Shown here in pieces: positions 23,057 to 32,812 of a stretch of DNA of 39,972 nucleotides. The notes below the pieces were generated by a model. That model was given only the letters and a program-made list of their open reading frames with translations. It was not told the DNA's origin and did no database searches. Source of the stretch: Candidatus Omnitrophus fodinae SCGC AAA011-A17 (GTDB taxonomy: Bacteria > Omnitrophota > Omnitrophia > Omnitrophales > Omnitrophaceae); NCBI GenBank assembly GCA_000405945.1, contig ASOC01000005.1, positions 1 through 39,972 of the forward strand, written 5' to 3'. Position numbers and translations under genes: made by a program. Within the stretch, counting starts at the first letter, position 1. Each line of letters begins with the position of its first letter.

Positions 23057-23318
23057 ATCCCTCGCTTCGCACATCGTTTTGCCTTCCGAATCACATCACT
23101 CACTGTCTGGTGGTTCGTTGTCCCAAAAATACTATTTTGATCTCCTGCCCTAATAGCTAACATCTTTACATTTAAAGATTTAGCTAAAGCTATCCCCCGT
23201 TTCCTGCCGATGATTTAATGCCGGGATAAATGACATCATCTACTTATAGCGCTCTTTGCATTAATAAACACAACATATTGTGCTGCATAGGGTTTCTAAA
23301 AAAAAATGAAACTTACTG
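23057..23318. other. intergenic region with a possible minus-strand gene remnant
   Basis: On the minus strand a stop-free frame from 23214 down to 23053 encodes about 53 residues that look protein-like, for example IALAKSLNVKMLAIRAGDQN. It has no usable start and is bounded upstream by a stop, so at best it is a fragment of a decayed gene that I cannot name. The rest is AT-rich and shows no gene. Confidence 0.3.
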
Positions 23319-23347
23319 TTGACATGAATCATACGGCATTTTATACT
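23319..23347 (+). promoter_or_regulatory. sigma-70-type promoter of the mraZ (dcw) operon
   Basis: TTGACA (23319-23324), 17 nt, TATACT (23342-23347), close to consensus. The predicted start near 23354 is immediately before the MraZ repeat boxes. Confidence 0.85.
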
Positions 23348-23358
23348 CCAAATGTCAT

Positions 23359-23385
23359 AAAGTGGTGTAAAGTGGAGGAAAGTGG
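23359..23385 (+). promoter_or_regulatory. MraZ operator: three AAAGTGG boxes
   Basis: AAAGTGG occurs at 23359, 23369 and 23379, exactly 10 bp apart, one helical turn. Repeats of this form upstream of mraZ are the known binding sites of MraZ itself. The second box overlaps GGAGG, the likely ribosome binding site. Confidence 0.85.
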
Positions 23386-23391
23386 AAAACA

Positions 23392-23844
23392 ATGTTTTAC
23401 GGTGAATATGAACATTCGCTAGATAAAAAGGGTCGGTTGATAGTGCCCTCCAAGTTCCGCGAGATTTTCAAGGAACACTATGCGGAAAAATTTTACATCA
23501 CGAGAGGTTTGGACAAATGTCTTTTCGTTTTCACCGAAGAAGAGTGGAAAGCCCAGGAAAGGCAATTTAAAGACATGCCGTTCACGCGGCAGGAATCAAG
23601 GCAATTCAACCGTCTTTATTTTTCCGGCGCCTGCGAAGTAGCCTGCGATAAACAGGGAAGAATTCTTGTGCCTCAATATCTGAAAGAGTACGCGGAGATC
23701 AAACAAGACGTGATGATTGTCGGCGTCTCAAACCGCATCGAAATTTGGGCCAAAGAAAAATGGAAAGAATTCTTCAAAAACTCAATGGGCTCCTTCGAAG
23801 ATTTGGCTGAAAAGCTCCTGGATCTGGACCGGGGAAAACAATAA
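23392..23844 (+). CDS. mraZ: transcriptional regulator MraZ
   Basis: First gene of the division and cell-wall cluster, an AbrB-fold ring-forming DNA-binding protein. 150 residues hold two SpoVT/AbrB-like repeats: MFYGEYEHSLDKKGRLIVPSKF at the N terminus and SGACEVACDKQGRILVP in the second half. The upstream AAAGTGG triplet implies autoregulation. It is followed by a STAS gene and then rsmH. Confidence 0.95.
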   Translation: MFYGEYEHSLDKKGRLIVPSKFREIFKEHYAEKFYITRGLDKCLFVFTEEEWKAQERQFKDMPFTRQESRQFNRLYFSGACEVACDKQGRILVPQYLKEYAEIKQDVMIVGVSNRIEIWAKEKWKEFFKNSMGSFEDLAEKLLDLDRGKQ

Positions 23845-23881
23845 GGGGGTTTAAATGCTTCTGAAATCAGGAGGTGGTTCT

Positions 23882-24235
23882 ATGGTTTACCACGCAAAAA
23901 ACGGACATCAGCAATTCAACGTTGAAGTGCTCGATTGCGACAGACGGTTGGATGCCAGCACCATGGTTCGGCTTAAACAGCGCATGAATCAATTTGTGAA
24001 AAAGAATCATACCCGGGTGCTGATTGACATGTCCAGAACCCAGCATGTGGATTTGGCGGGTCTCGGGCTGTTGATTGAACGGCTTCGCATGCTGCGCACG
24101 CTGAATGGCGATATCAAGCTCTGCAATTTAAGGCGTCAGGTTTCGGATACGTTGCGTCTGGTGGGAGTCAGCCGTTTGATGGAAGCCTACGATTCAAGGG
24201 AAGAGGCTCTCCGCAGTTTTTGCTGCCTCCAGTAG
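23882..24235 (+). CDS. single-domain STAS protein (anti-sigma-factor antagonist-like) inside the dcw cluster
   Basis: 117 residues from ATG 23882, which is 6 nt after AGGAGGT. ATG 23855, behind AAGGGGG, would add nine residues. The fold signature HTRVLIDMSRTQHVDLAGLG matches STAS, but the residue phosphorylated in SpoIIAA (Ser after Asp) is Leu, so it should not be switched by the usual kinase. It lies between mraZ and rsmH, a place where no STAS gene is usual. It may act with the STAS-PilZ proteins upstream, or couple wall synthesis to a partner-switch pathway (inference). Confidence 0.85.
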   Translation: MVYHAKNGHQQFNVEVLDCDRRLDASTMVRLKQRMNQFVKKNHTRVLIDMSRTQHVDLAGLGLLIERLRMLRTLNGDIKLCNLRRQVSDTLRLVGVSRLMEAYDSREEALRSFCCLQ

Positions 24236-24244
24236 AGGCGGAAG

Positions 24245-25141
24245 TTGCACACGCCGGTTCTGACGGAGGAGGTGCTGACCTACCTCAATCCCAAACCGGG
24301 GGATGTGATTGCGGATGGGACGTTAGGCGGTTGCGGTCACGCTAAAGCGATTTTGGAAAGAATAGGTCCCTCGGGCGTATTGATAGGATTGGATCAAGAC
24401 GCGGAAGCGGTTGAAAGGGCCGAGAAAGATATTGGAGACAGGCCTAATGTTCGGATTGTTAAGTCAAATTTCAGGTATTTGGAGCAAGTTCTTTCTCAGC
24501 ATAGGATAAGCCGGGTAAACGGCGTTTTGTTTGACTTGGGAATTTCATCCGATCATCTGGAAACGGCTGATCGCGGTTTCAGTTTTATGAAAGACGGCCC
24601 GCTTGATATGAGGATGGACCGGGAGCTGAGTCAGTCGGCATATGATTTGGTGAACGGATTAACCCAGACGGATTTGGCGGATATCTTTTGGCATTACGGT
24701 GAAGAAAGAAAGGCCAGGTATCTGGCCGCCAAAATTGTGTCGCGAAGAAAACAAAAGCTGTTTTGCACGACATCAGATTTGGCTGAATTCATTGTTTCAT
24801 GCGTGGGCCGCGGGCAGGGAAAGATTCACCCGGCGACAAGGGTATTTCAGGCATTGCGGATAGGTGTGAATCAGGAACTCGAAAGTTTGGAAGAAGGATT
24901 GGGCGCGGCTGTGAAATTGTTGGCAGCTGGAGGGCGGTTGGTTGTTATTTCATTTCATTCGCTGGAAGACAGAATTGTCAAACAGAGAATGAGGAAATGG
25001 GCTGATACGGAAACCATGATCCTAGTGACGAAAAAAGTTGTCGTAGCGGGCCCTAACGAGGTTTCGGTCAATCCGCGTTCTCGCAGCGCCAAATTACGTG
25101 CCGCAGAAAAGGGGGGAGTGAATCGTGAAGAAGGTTTTTAA
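24245..25141 (+). CDS. rsmH: 16S rRNA (cytosine1402-N4)-methyltransferase
   Basis: S-adenosylmethionine-dependent methylation of C1402 in the ribosomal P site. 298 residues with HTPVLTEEVLTYL at the start, DGTLGGCGHA (SAM site), FDLGISSDHLETADRGFSF and NPRSRSAKLRAAEK at the end. A TTG start at 24245 follows GAGGCGG; no ATG fits the family N terminus. It overlaps ftsL by 17 bp. Confidence 0.95.
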   Translation: MHTPVLTEEVLTYLNPKPGDVIADGTLGGCGHAKAILERIGPSGVLIGLDQDAEAVERAEKDIGDRPNVRIVKSNFRYLEQVLSQHRISRVNGVLFDLGISSDHLETADRGFSFMKDGPLDMRMDRELSQSAYDLVNGLTQTDLADIFWHYGEERKARYLAAKIVSRRKQKLFCTTSDLAEFIVSCVGRGQGKIHPATRVFQALRIGVNQELESLEEGLGAAVKLLAAGGRLVVISFHSLEDRIVKQRMRKWADTETMILVTKKVVVAGPNEVSVNPRSRSAKLRAAEKGGVNREEGF

Positions 25142-25502
25142 AATTCTTATGATGATAACCTCCATCGTGGTATGCGCCCTTCTGTATGTGGCGCTGCAAA
25201 TCGAGTTGTACCGCGTTTCCTATTCCATCCAAAAGAAGACACAGTCACTGGTACAAGTCCAGGACAGTTTTGAGAAAGCGCGAGTCAGTCTTTTCAAACT
25301 TAAAGCCCTGGACATTCTTGAAAAACGCATTCAGGAAGCTGACATGGATCTGGGCTTGCCTTCCGAGGTGAAAACGGTCGAAATGAAATTGCTGGAAACC
25401 AGTATCCCCTCCTTACCGGTAGAGATTGGTAAATCGCCCTTCTCTTTGTTACAATTCGTGCGTGAAGCGCAAGCCAAAATTGTATCCCCGGATAAAAATT
25501 AA
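25125..25502 (+). CDS. ftsL: FtsL-like cell division protein
   Basis: 125 residues: short cytoplasmic tail, one membrane helix (about residues 6-28), then a periplasmic coiled-coil region. Sequence identity to named FtsL cannot be judged, but size, topology and position between rsmH and the transpeptidase are those of FtsL, which links FtsB and FtsQ to FtsW and FtsI. GTG start at 25125, overlapping rsmH, with GGGGGAG upstream. Confidence 0.75.
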   Translation: MKKVFKILMMITSIVVCALLYVALQIELYRVSYSIQKKTQSLVQVQDSFEKARVSLFKLKALDILEKRIQEADMDLGLPSEVKTVEMKLLETSIPSLPVEIGKSPFSLLQFVREAQAKIVSPDKN

Positions 25503-25507
25503 GGCGT

Positions 25508-25542
25508 CCTCCATCGAATTCCCCGCAAGGGGTTTCTGGAGG
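25508..25542 (+). promoter_or_regulatory. hairpin covering the ftsI ribosome binding site
   Basis: CCTCCA (25508-25513) pairs with TGGAGG (25537-25542), which is the ribosome binding site of ftsI. An inner CCCC-GCAA-GGGG stem with a GNRA tetraloop sits at 25521-25532. Translation of ftsI may depend on opening this stem, for example by ribosomes ending ftsL translation. Confidence 0.5.
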
Positions 25543-25553
25543 TATTCCGCGCT

Positions 25554-27332
25554 GTGAATCGTTTTTTTGTGGTTAGCTGTTTTATCCTCGCCTTATTCGC
25601 CGCTATAGTTTATCGCCTGTTTGATTTGTGTTTTTTCCAAAGGGAGGCGCTTCTCAAGATTGCCAAAAAGCAACACAACGTTACTATTGAATTGGAACCC
25701 AGAAGGGGGAATATTCTCGACCGGAAAGGACAATTTTTGGCGACCACGGTCAAAAGCCCCTCAATTTATGCCATACCCCGCCTGATCTCAAAAAAAAAGA
25801 AACCCGAGGTCGTTAAAGAGTTGTCCGGAATTCTCGGCCTTGATCCCCAGTGGGTCAACCATCGTTTAGCGCGGGATAAATCTTTTGTCTGGCTGAAAAG
25901 GAAAGTGACGCAGGAGGAAGCGGACGCGATCCTTGACCTGGGTAATCCCAACATCGCGGTCCTGAACGAATTTAAACGGTTTTATCCCCATTCCAGCGAA
26001 TTAGCTCATGTCGTGGGTTTTTGCAATATCGACAATCAAGGCACGGAAGGCCTTGAACTCGCCTATGATACCTATCTGCGGGGTGAAAAAGGTTTACGAA
26101 AATCAAAACGCGATGCTTTGGGCCGCGAGGTGAGCGCGCTGGAGGACAAATACATTCCGCCGGTGAATGGAAGAGATTTGATCCTGCATGTGGACCAATT
26201 TATCCAGCATGTCGTCGAAAGGGAATTGGAAAAATCATTCAACCAATGGCATGCGAAAGGCGCCTGCGCTATCGTGATGAATCCGGCCTCCGGGCATATT
26301 CTTGCCATGGCAAACCAGCCCTCTTTTGATGCCAATGATTACAGTTCCTCGAAGGTGGAAGCACGCAGAAACCGTTGCGTCACAGATTTCTATGAGCCGG
26401 GTTCAATTTTTAAGGTGGTGACGCTCACTACGGCGTTAAGTGAGGACAAAGCCAAATTGGACGATAGTTTTTTCTGCGAAAACGGGATTTGGCACGTGAG
26501 CAGCAGACGGGTGATTCATGACGTTCATCCCTATGGGCGGCTTACTTTTCCCGAAGTGCTGATCAAATCCAGCAATATCGGGACCGTGAAAATAGCCCGG
26601 CTTATAGGGGAAGCGACCCTGTACCGCTACATCAAACTCTTTGGATTCGGAGACATGACCGGGATTGACCTCCATGGCGAGGTGTCCGGTATTGTTCACC
26701 CCCTGAACAAATGGTCAAAGATATCCATCACTTCCGTGCCTTACGGACAGGAAGTGACGGCCACTGCGCTTCAAATGGTCAGGGCTCTTTCCGTGATAGC
26801 GAATGGCGGGTATCTAGTCAGACCTCAGGTGGTGAAAGAAATTCGCGATGAGTTCGGAGTTGTGATCAAGGAAGAGACTCCGCCGGTGCGCCAAAGAGTT
26901 ATTGATGAGAAAATCGCGGGTGAAATCCGGGACATTTTAGTCCGGGCGGTGGATGAAGGGACGGGGAAGAATGCCCAGATTAAAGGTGTGAAAGTGGCCG
27001 GAAAAACCGGAACTGCTCAAAAGATTAACGCCAATGGCGGTTATTCGCACTCCAACTTTATTTCTTCATTCATGGGATTTGCGCCTGCCGAAAATCCCAT
27101 GCTGGCCATGATTGTCATGGTCGATGATCCGCATCCCAGCTATTACGGGGGCACGGTGGCAGCGCCTGTTTTTAAAGGGGCCATTGAGGAAGCGCTGCTT
27201 TATTTGGGCTATGTTCCTCCACCTCCGGACATTGCGGAAAAAACTGCGCCTGCCAAGGCTGTGTCTGGCAATCAAAGCCAGCTTAAAAAAGCTTCAAATT
27301 TGGCCCGCCCAGCCGCTAATTCGCACAATTGA
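25554..27332 (+). CDS. ftsI: peptidoglycan D,D-transpeptidase (FtsI/PBP3 type)
   Basis: Division-specific class B penicillin-binding protein that crosslinks septal peptidoglycan. One N-terminal membrane anchor (about residues 4-24), a PBP dimer domain (EPRRGNILDRKG), and a transpeptidase domain with SIFK (catalytic Ser), KSSNIG (SxN) and AGKTGTAQK (KTG). 592 residues, no PASTA domain. GTG start at 25554, 11 nt after GGAGG. No murE or murF follows, so the dcw cluster is cut short here. Confidence 0.93.
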   Translation: MNRFFVVSCFILALFAAIVYRLFDLCFFQREALLKIAKKQHNVTIELEPRRGNILDRKGQFLATTVKSPSIYAIPRLISKKKKPEVVKELSGILGLDPQWVNHRLARDKSFVWLKRKVTQEEADAILDLGNPNIAVLNEFKRFYPHSSELAHVVGFCNIDNQGTEGLELAYDTYLRGEKGLRKSKRDALGREVSALEDKYIPPVNGRDLILHVDQFIQHVVERELEKSFNQWHAKGACAIVMNPASGHILAMANQPSFDANDYSSSKVEARRNRCVTDFYEPGSIFKVVTLTTALSEDKAKLDDSFFCENGIWHVSSRRVIHDVHPYGRLTFPEVLIKSSNIGTVKIARLIGEATLYRYIKLFGFGDMTGIDLHGEVSGIVHPLNKWSKISITSVPYGQEVTATALQMVRALSVIANGGYLVRPQVVKEIRDEFGVVIKEETPPVRQRVIDEKIAGEIRDILVRAVDEGTGKNAQIKGVKVAGKTGTAQKINANGGYSHSNFISSFMGFAPAENPMLAMIVMVDDPHPSYYGGTVAAPVFKGAIEEALLYLGYVPPPPDIAEKTAPAKAVSGNQSQLKKASNLARPAANSHN

Positions 27333-27396
27333 AGTTGCGCCTTCTTCCCACTCATTTGGCCTATTTTCTTGCGGCGAAAAAAGGTATTATGAAGCC

Positions 27397-28764
27397 ATGA
27401 GCACGTATCTTCAGTCCCAACAGCACGAACAAGTGATATCTCTGAATGATTTAAGCGGCTATTTCCAAGCCCATGCCAAGCCTGTCTCTAGGCATCTCTT
27501 GGGGTTGGAATGGGAGCTTTTCGGCAATATCAAAGATACGCCCATGCCTCTTTCTTATCATGGCAATGCCGGGATTGAAGCTGTTTTAAGACAGCTTCAA
27601 TCCCAATATGGTTACCAACCGGTGGAAGAACAAGGCCATGTGACAGCTCTCGTTAAGGGGAGAAATTACGTGGCCCTGGAGCCCGGCGGCCAGGTGGAAC
27701 TTAGCGCTGAGCCCGTAGGAACGGTCCATGATATTCATGATCAGCTCAATCAATTCAGGCATGAACTTCTCGGTGTGGCGGAAAAAATCCCCGTGACATG
27801 GTTTACGGCAGGATTTCATCCTTTTGCCCGGCTTGATCAAACTGATTGGGTGCCTAAACGACGCTATGAACTCATGAAGGACTATCTGGCTCAGCACGGT
27901 GACAAAGCGCATGACATGATGAAAAGAACGGCCGCCAATCAGGTCAGCGTGGACTATAGCGATGAAGCCGACGCCATGGAAAAGCTCAGGTTAATCTACG
28001 GTTTGACATCCCTAGCTTCCGCATTGTTTAGCCACTCTCCTCTCACGGAAGGGCAAATGAATGGGTTTTTAACGTATCGAATGCATGCCTGGAGCAGAAC
28101 GGATGATGCCCGCTCCGGCCTTATCCCGTTCCTTTTGCGTGAAAATGCAGGGTTTGAAGATTATCTGGATTATGCGCTGGATGTGCCCATGATTTTTATC
28201 ATACGCGAAAACGGCTGGATTCCCATGCGCGGCATGCCTTTTCGGGAGTTTCTCACCAGGGGATACAATGGTTTTATGGCGACCCGGGATGATTTTGAGC
28301 TCCACCTGAGCACCCTTTTCCCCGAAGCGAGGCTTAAAAACTGCATTGAAATCCGCGGAGCGGATGGACAATTGTTTGACATGGTTCCCGCAGTTCCCGC
28401 TTTTTGGAAAGGCCTTCTCTATGATAAAATATCGCTATTGGATGCTTGGAAAGTGGTCCGCGATTTTACGTGGGAAGAGCGATGCCTTTTCCACCGGGAT
28501 ATGAAAAAACTGGGGTTGCGGGCACGGCTTGGTAAATACATAGGGTGGGAGCTGATCCGGGAAGTTTTAGCGATTTCGAGGCGAGGTTTAAACGCGCAAA
28601 ACCGGCTTGATTCATCCGGCCGGACGGAGGCTGTTTATTTGGATTCCGTGGATGAAAAAATCATCAAGACCGGAAAAACACCTGCCGAAATTTTAATAAC
28701 AAAGTGGGCGCATGAATTTCAAAGGAATCCAAACAAGCTTTTGGCGTATCTTTCGCTGAAATGA
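27397..28764 (+). CDS. gshA: glutamate-cysteine ligase (GCS2 / plant-type family)
   Basis: ATP-dependent synthesis of gamma-glutamylcysteine, first step of glutathione. 455 residues with GLEWELFG near the N terminus, LEPGGQVELSAEP, and the late EIRGADGQ characteristic of this family. Start ATG 27397 is chosen because the longer open frame upstream lies within ftsI. No glutathione synthetase is in the window, so the end product could be gamma-glutamylcysteine or another thiol. It overlaps the next gene by ATGA. Confidence 0.88.
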   Translation: MSTYLQSQQHEQVISLNDLSGYFQAHAKPVSRHLLGLEWELFGNIKDTPMPLSYHGNAGIEAVLRQLQSQYGYQPVEEQGHVTALVKGRNYVALEPGGQVELSAEPVGTVHDIHDQLNQFRHELLGVAEKIPVTWFTAGFHPFARLDQTDWVPKRRYELMKDYLAQHGDKAHDMMKRTAANQVSVDYSDEADAMEKLRLIYGLTSLASALFSHSPLTEGQMNGFLTYRMHAWSRTDDARSGLIPFLLRENAGFEDYLDYALDVPMIFIIRENGWIPMRGMPFREFLTRGYNGFMATRDDFELHLSTLFPEARLKNCIEIRGADGQLFDMVPAVPAFWKGLLYDKISLLDAWKVVRDFTWEERCLFHRDMKKLGLRARLGKYIGWELIREVLAISRRGLNAQNRLDSSGRTEAVYLDSVDEKIIKTGKTPAEILITKWAHEFQRNPNKLLAYLSLK

Positions 28765-29138
28765 AAAAATTCATCTTAGGAACTGGTTTGCTGGTGATAG
28801 CCGGCGCCGCGATTTTTAGCTTGCTGCGGCTGGATTTTGTCGCTCGCCACATCACTCCCAAACGTTACTGGAAAAGTAAAATCTATGAGTATCAGCGGCA
28901 GCTTGAAAAGAGCAAACGAGTGGAACTTATTAAAAAGATTCAACTTAAGAAAAAATTAATGACCGGTGATTTGGACGTCGCGCAGGATGTGATTTTGGGA
29001 ATAGACAGGGATATTTCTATTTCATCGATTCAGTCGGAAATTGAACAGTTGAAGGAAAGTGTCGCCGATACGCAGCGCGCCGAGCAGCAAATAGAGTCGC
29101 AACTGGCTGAGGCCAAAGAGAAGTTTAACGCCGATTAA
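28761..29138 (+). CDS. membrane-anchored coiled-coil protein of unknown function
   Basis: 125 residues. An N-terminal hydrophobic stretch (about 4-23) is followed by a basic region and a long Lys/Glu-rich coiled coil ending QLAEAKEKFNAD. No family is recognised. It overlaps gshA by four bases, so it is co-translated with it, but nothing ties the two functions together. Confidence 0.7.
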   Translation: MKKFILGTGLLVIAGAAIFSLLRLDFVARHITPKRYWKSKIYEYQRQLEKSKRVELIKKIQLKKKLMTGDLDVAQDVILGIDRDISISSIQSEIEQLKESVADTQRAEQQIESQLAEAKEKFNAD

Positions 29139-29153
29139 ACCGCACAGATTAAG

Positions 29154-29184
29154 TTCATCATTTAACACTGCCCTGTGTTATAAT
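29154..29184 (+). promoter_or_regulatory. possible promoter of tRNA-Pro
   Basis: TATAAT at 29179-29184 ends 10 nt before the tRNA, as expected for a tRNA promoter. The -35 region is weak (around TTCATC, 29154). Confidence 0.45.
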
Positions 29185-29194
29185 TTCTTCCCTC

Positions 29195-29269
29195 CGGGAT
29201 GTGGCTCAGCCTGGCTAGAGCGCTTGGTTCGGGACCAAGAGGCCGCGAGTTCGAATCTCGCCATCCCGA
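29195..29269 (+). tRNA. tRNA-Pro (anticodon CGG)
   Basis: Acceptor CGGGATG/CATCCCG, anticodon stem CTTGG/CCAAG with loop TTCGGGA, T-arm GCGAG-TTCGAAT-CTCGC, discriminator A, no encoded CCA. The CDS of trmB cannot begin inside it although a frame runs through. Confidence 0.95.
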
Positions 29270-29291
29270 TATTTCGCTACCGCTCAATATC

Positions 29292-29421
29292 GGGACTGCC
29301 CAGGTGGGGCTGTCCCTCTTCTTTTAGTTCGCTCGGCAGGAGCGAAAAGACTGGTCGCACCGAAACGGCAGGTTTCGGTGCCGTGAATAATGGATTCAGG
29401 TTTTCCGAAAAGACTGGTCGC
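29292..29421. repeat. hairpin cluster between tRNA-Pro and trmB
   Basis: Three stems: 29292-29316 (one mismatch), 29328-29346 (TTCGCTC arm, loop GGCAG) and 29358-29380 (CACCGAAAC arm, loop GGCAG). The 16-mer CGAAAAGACTGGTCGC occurs exactly at 29343-29358 and again at 29406-29421. The region is not clearly coding. Confidence 0.65.
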
Positions 29422-30030
29422 CCCATCCGGTCCAGTCATTCATCCCCTGTGTCTGGCATCAAATCGTCTTCTGCTCTCATTAAGTTTTCGCAAATTTTCG
29501 GCAATACCTATCCCGTTGAAGTGGATTTGGGCTGCGGGAAAGGGGGATTCATGCTGGCACTTTCCAAGTTGTTCCCGAATCTCAATTTTCTTGGAGTGGA
29601 TTACGTGGACCGTTGGCTGCGGAAGGGGACTTTGCCCGAAGAAAAACAGATTCAACCCAATTTAGCCTTCTTAAGAGCTGAATCGCTAAATTTTGTAACA
29701 ACTTGCCGTGATGAAAACGTTGCCGCGTTTTATGTTCAATTCCCGGATCCCTGGCCCAAGCGTCGGCATCGCAGGCGGCGCGTTTTTGAGTCACGATTTC
29801 TTGACGAATTGTACCGCGTGTTGAGCCCTAATGGGTTTCTTCATGTGGCCACGGATGATCATGATTATTTCACGGCCATGAGGGCGGTGATAGCGGCTTC
29901 GGAAATCAGCTGGAGGTCTGTCAGGGAAAGTGTCAATCAGCGGCTTGTTCACCCGGCCCTGAAAACGCTTTATGAAGCTAAATTTTCGGCCATGGGAAAA
30001 GATATTCATTACCTGGAGATGAGGAAATAA
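29383..30030 (+). CDS. trmB: tRNA (guanine46-N7)-methyltransferase
   Basis: Methylates G46 in the tRNA variable loop. Core motifs are VEVDLGCGKGGF (SAM binding), FPDPWPKRRHRRRR and HVATDDHDYF. GTG 29383 gives 215 residues with a normal-length N terminus; GTG 29449 is the other candidate. The frame is open further upstream through the tRNA, but that part is not credible protein. The start region overlaps the second 16-mer repeat of the hairpin cluster, so an element may have extended the gene. Confidence 0.88.
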   Translation: MNNGFRFSEKTGRPIRSSHSSPVSGIKSSSALIKFSQIFGNTYPVEVDLGCGKGGFMLALSKLFPNLNFLGVDYVDRWLRKGTLPEEKQIQPNLAFLRAESLNFVTTCRDENVAAFYVQFPDPWPKRRHRRRRVFESRFLDELYRVLSPNGFLHVATDDHDYFTAMRAVIAASEISWRSVRESVNQRLVHPALKTLYEAKFSAMGKDIHYLEMRK

Positions 30031-30057
30031 GACTGCTCACTGAAAGGCGGCTTTGAA

Positions 30058-30774
30058 ATGAAATACGCAGTTTTGGCGGATATCCACAGCAATTTGGAGG
30101 CTCTTAACACCGCGGCCGATTATTTGGCAAGCGCAAAAATCAATCATTATTTGATTCTCGGTGATATGGTCGGCTATGCGGCTAATCCCAACGAATGTCT
30201 GGAAGTGGTTTCGAAAATGCCGGCAAAAATCGTAATAGGCAATCACGACGCGGCGGCAATGGATTTACGGCAGGGGGAAGGTTTCACCAAAACCGCTTAT
30301 GAGGCTATCGTGTGGACAAAAAATAGTCTTGAGGCGAGGTGGAATGATTTTTTGAGCCGGCTTCCGTATGTGCACATCACCACAACCTACACCATGACCC
30401 ATGCGTCTGTTGACTCGCCCGAGGTTTTTCAATACCTTTTTTATCTTGACGACGCTATGCCTTCGTTCCGGCGCATGGAAACGCCGCTGGGATGGATAGG
30501 CCACACGCATGTTCCGCAAATATTCATGGCCAAGGGAAAGAGTACGGCTTACCTGAACGAAGGAATGTATCCTTTGGATAGGAATGAAACTTACTTAATT
30601 AATCCCGGCAGTGTGGGCCAGCCCAGGGACCGCGATTCGAGGTTGTCTTTAGCCGTTTTCGACGAAGAGGCATACCGGCTGCAAATTGTGCGCCTGCCCT
30701 ATGACTGCCATAAAACTGCCAAAAAAATTCGGGAAGCGGGATTGCCGGAATCCTTGGCCGCCCGCCTTTTGTGA
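30058..30774 (+). CDS. calcineurin-like metallophosphoesterase (YfcE/MJ0936-like)
   Basis: 238 residues with the dimetal motifs DIHSN, GDMVGY, GNHDA, THA and GHTHVPQ. The substrate is unknown; relatives hydrolyse phosphodiesters or act on Ap4A-like compounds. No signal peptide. GAAAGGCGG precedes the ATG. ligA follows 6 bp later. Confidence 0.88.
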   Translation: MKYAVLADIHSNLEALNTAADYLASAKINHYLILGDMVGYAANPNECLEVVSKMPAKIVIGNHDAAAMDLRQGEGFTKTAYEAIVWTKNSLEARWNDFLSRLPYVHITTTYTMTHASVDSPEVFQYLFYLDDAMPSFRRMETPLGWIGHTHVPQIFMAKGKSTAYLNEGMYPLDRNETYLINPGSVGQPRDRDSRLSLAVFDEEAYRLQIVRLPYDCHKTAKKIREAGLPESLAARLL

Positions 30775-32808
<2,034 letters not shown>

Positions 32809-32812
32809 ACGC

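Noticed and set aside
23057-23391. RNase P RNA in the gap before mraZ
   Set aside because: The gap is too short and lacks the conserved core sequences of RNase P RNA.
29224-29382. N-terminal extension of TrmB beginning inside tRNA-Pro
   Set aside because: The extra residues translate tRNA and hairpin sequence; TrmB needs only about 20-45 residues before the SAM motif.
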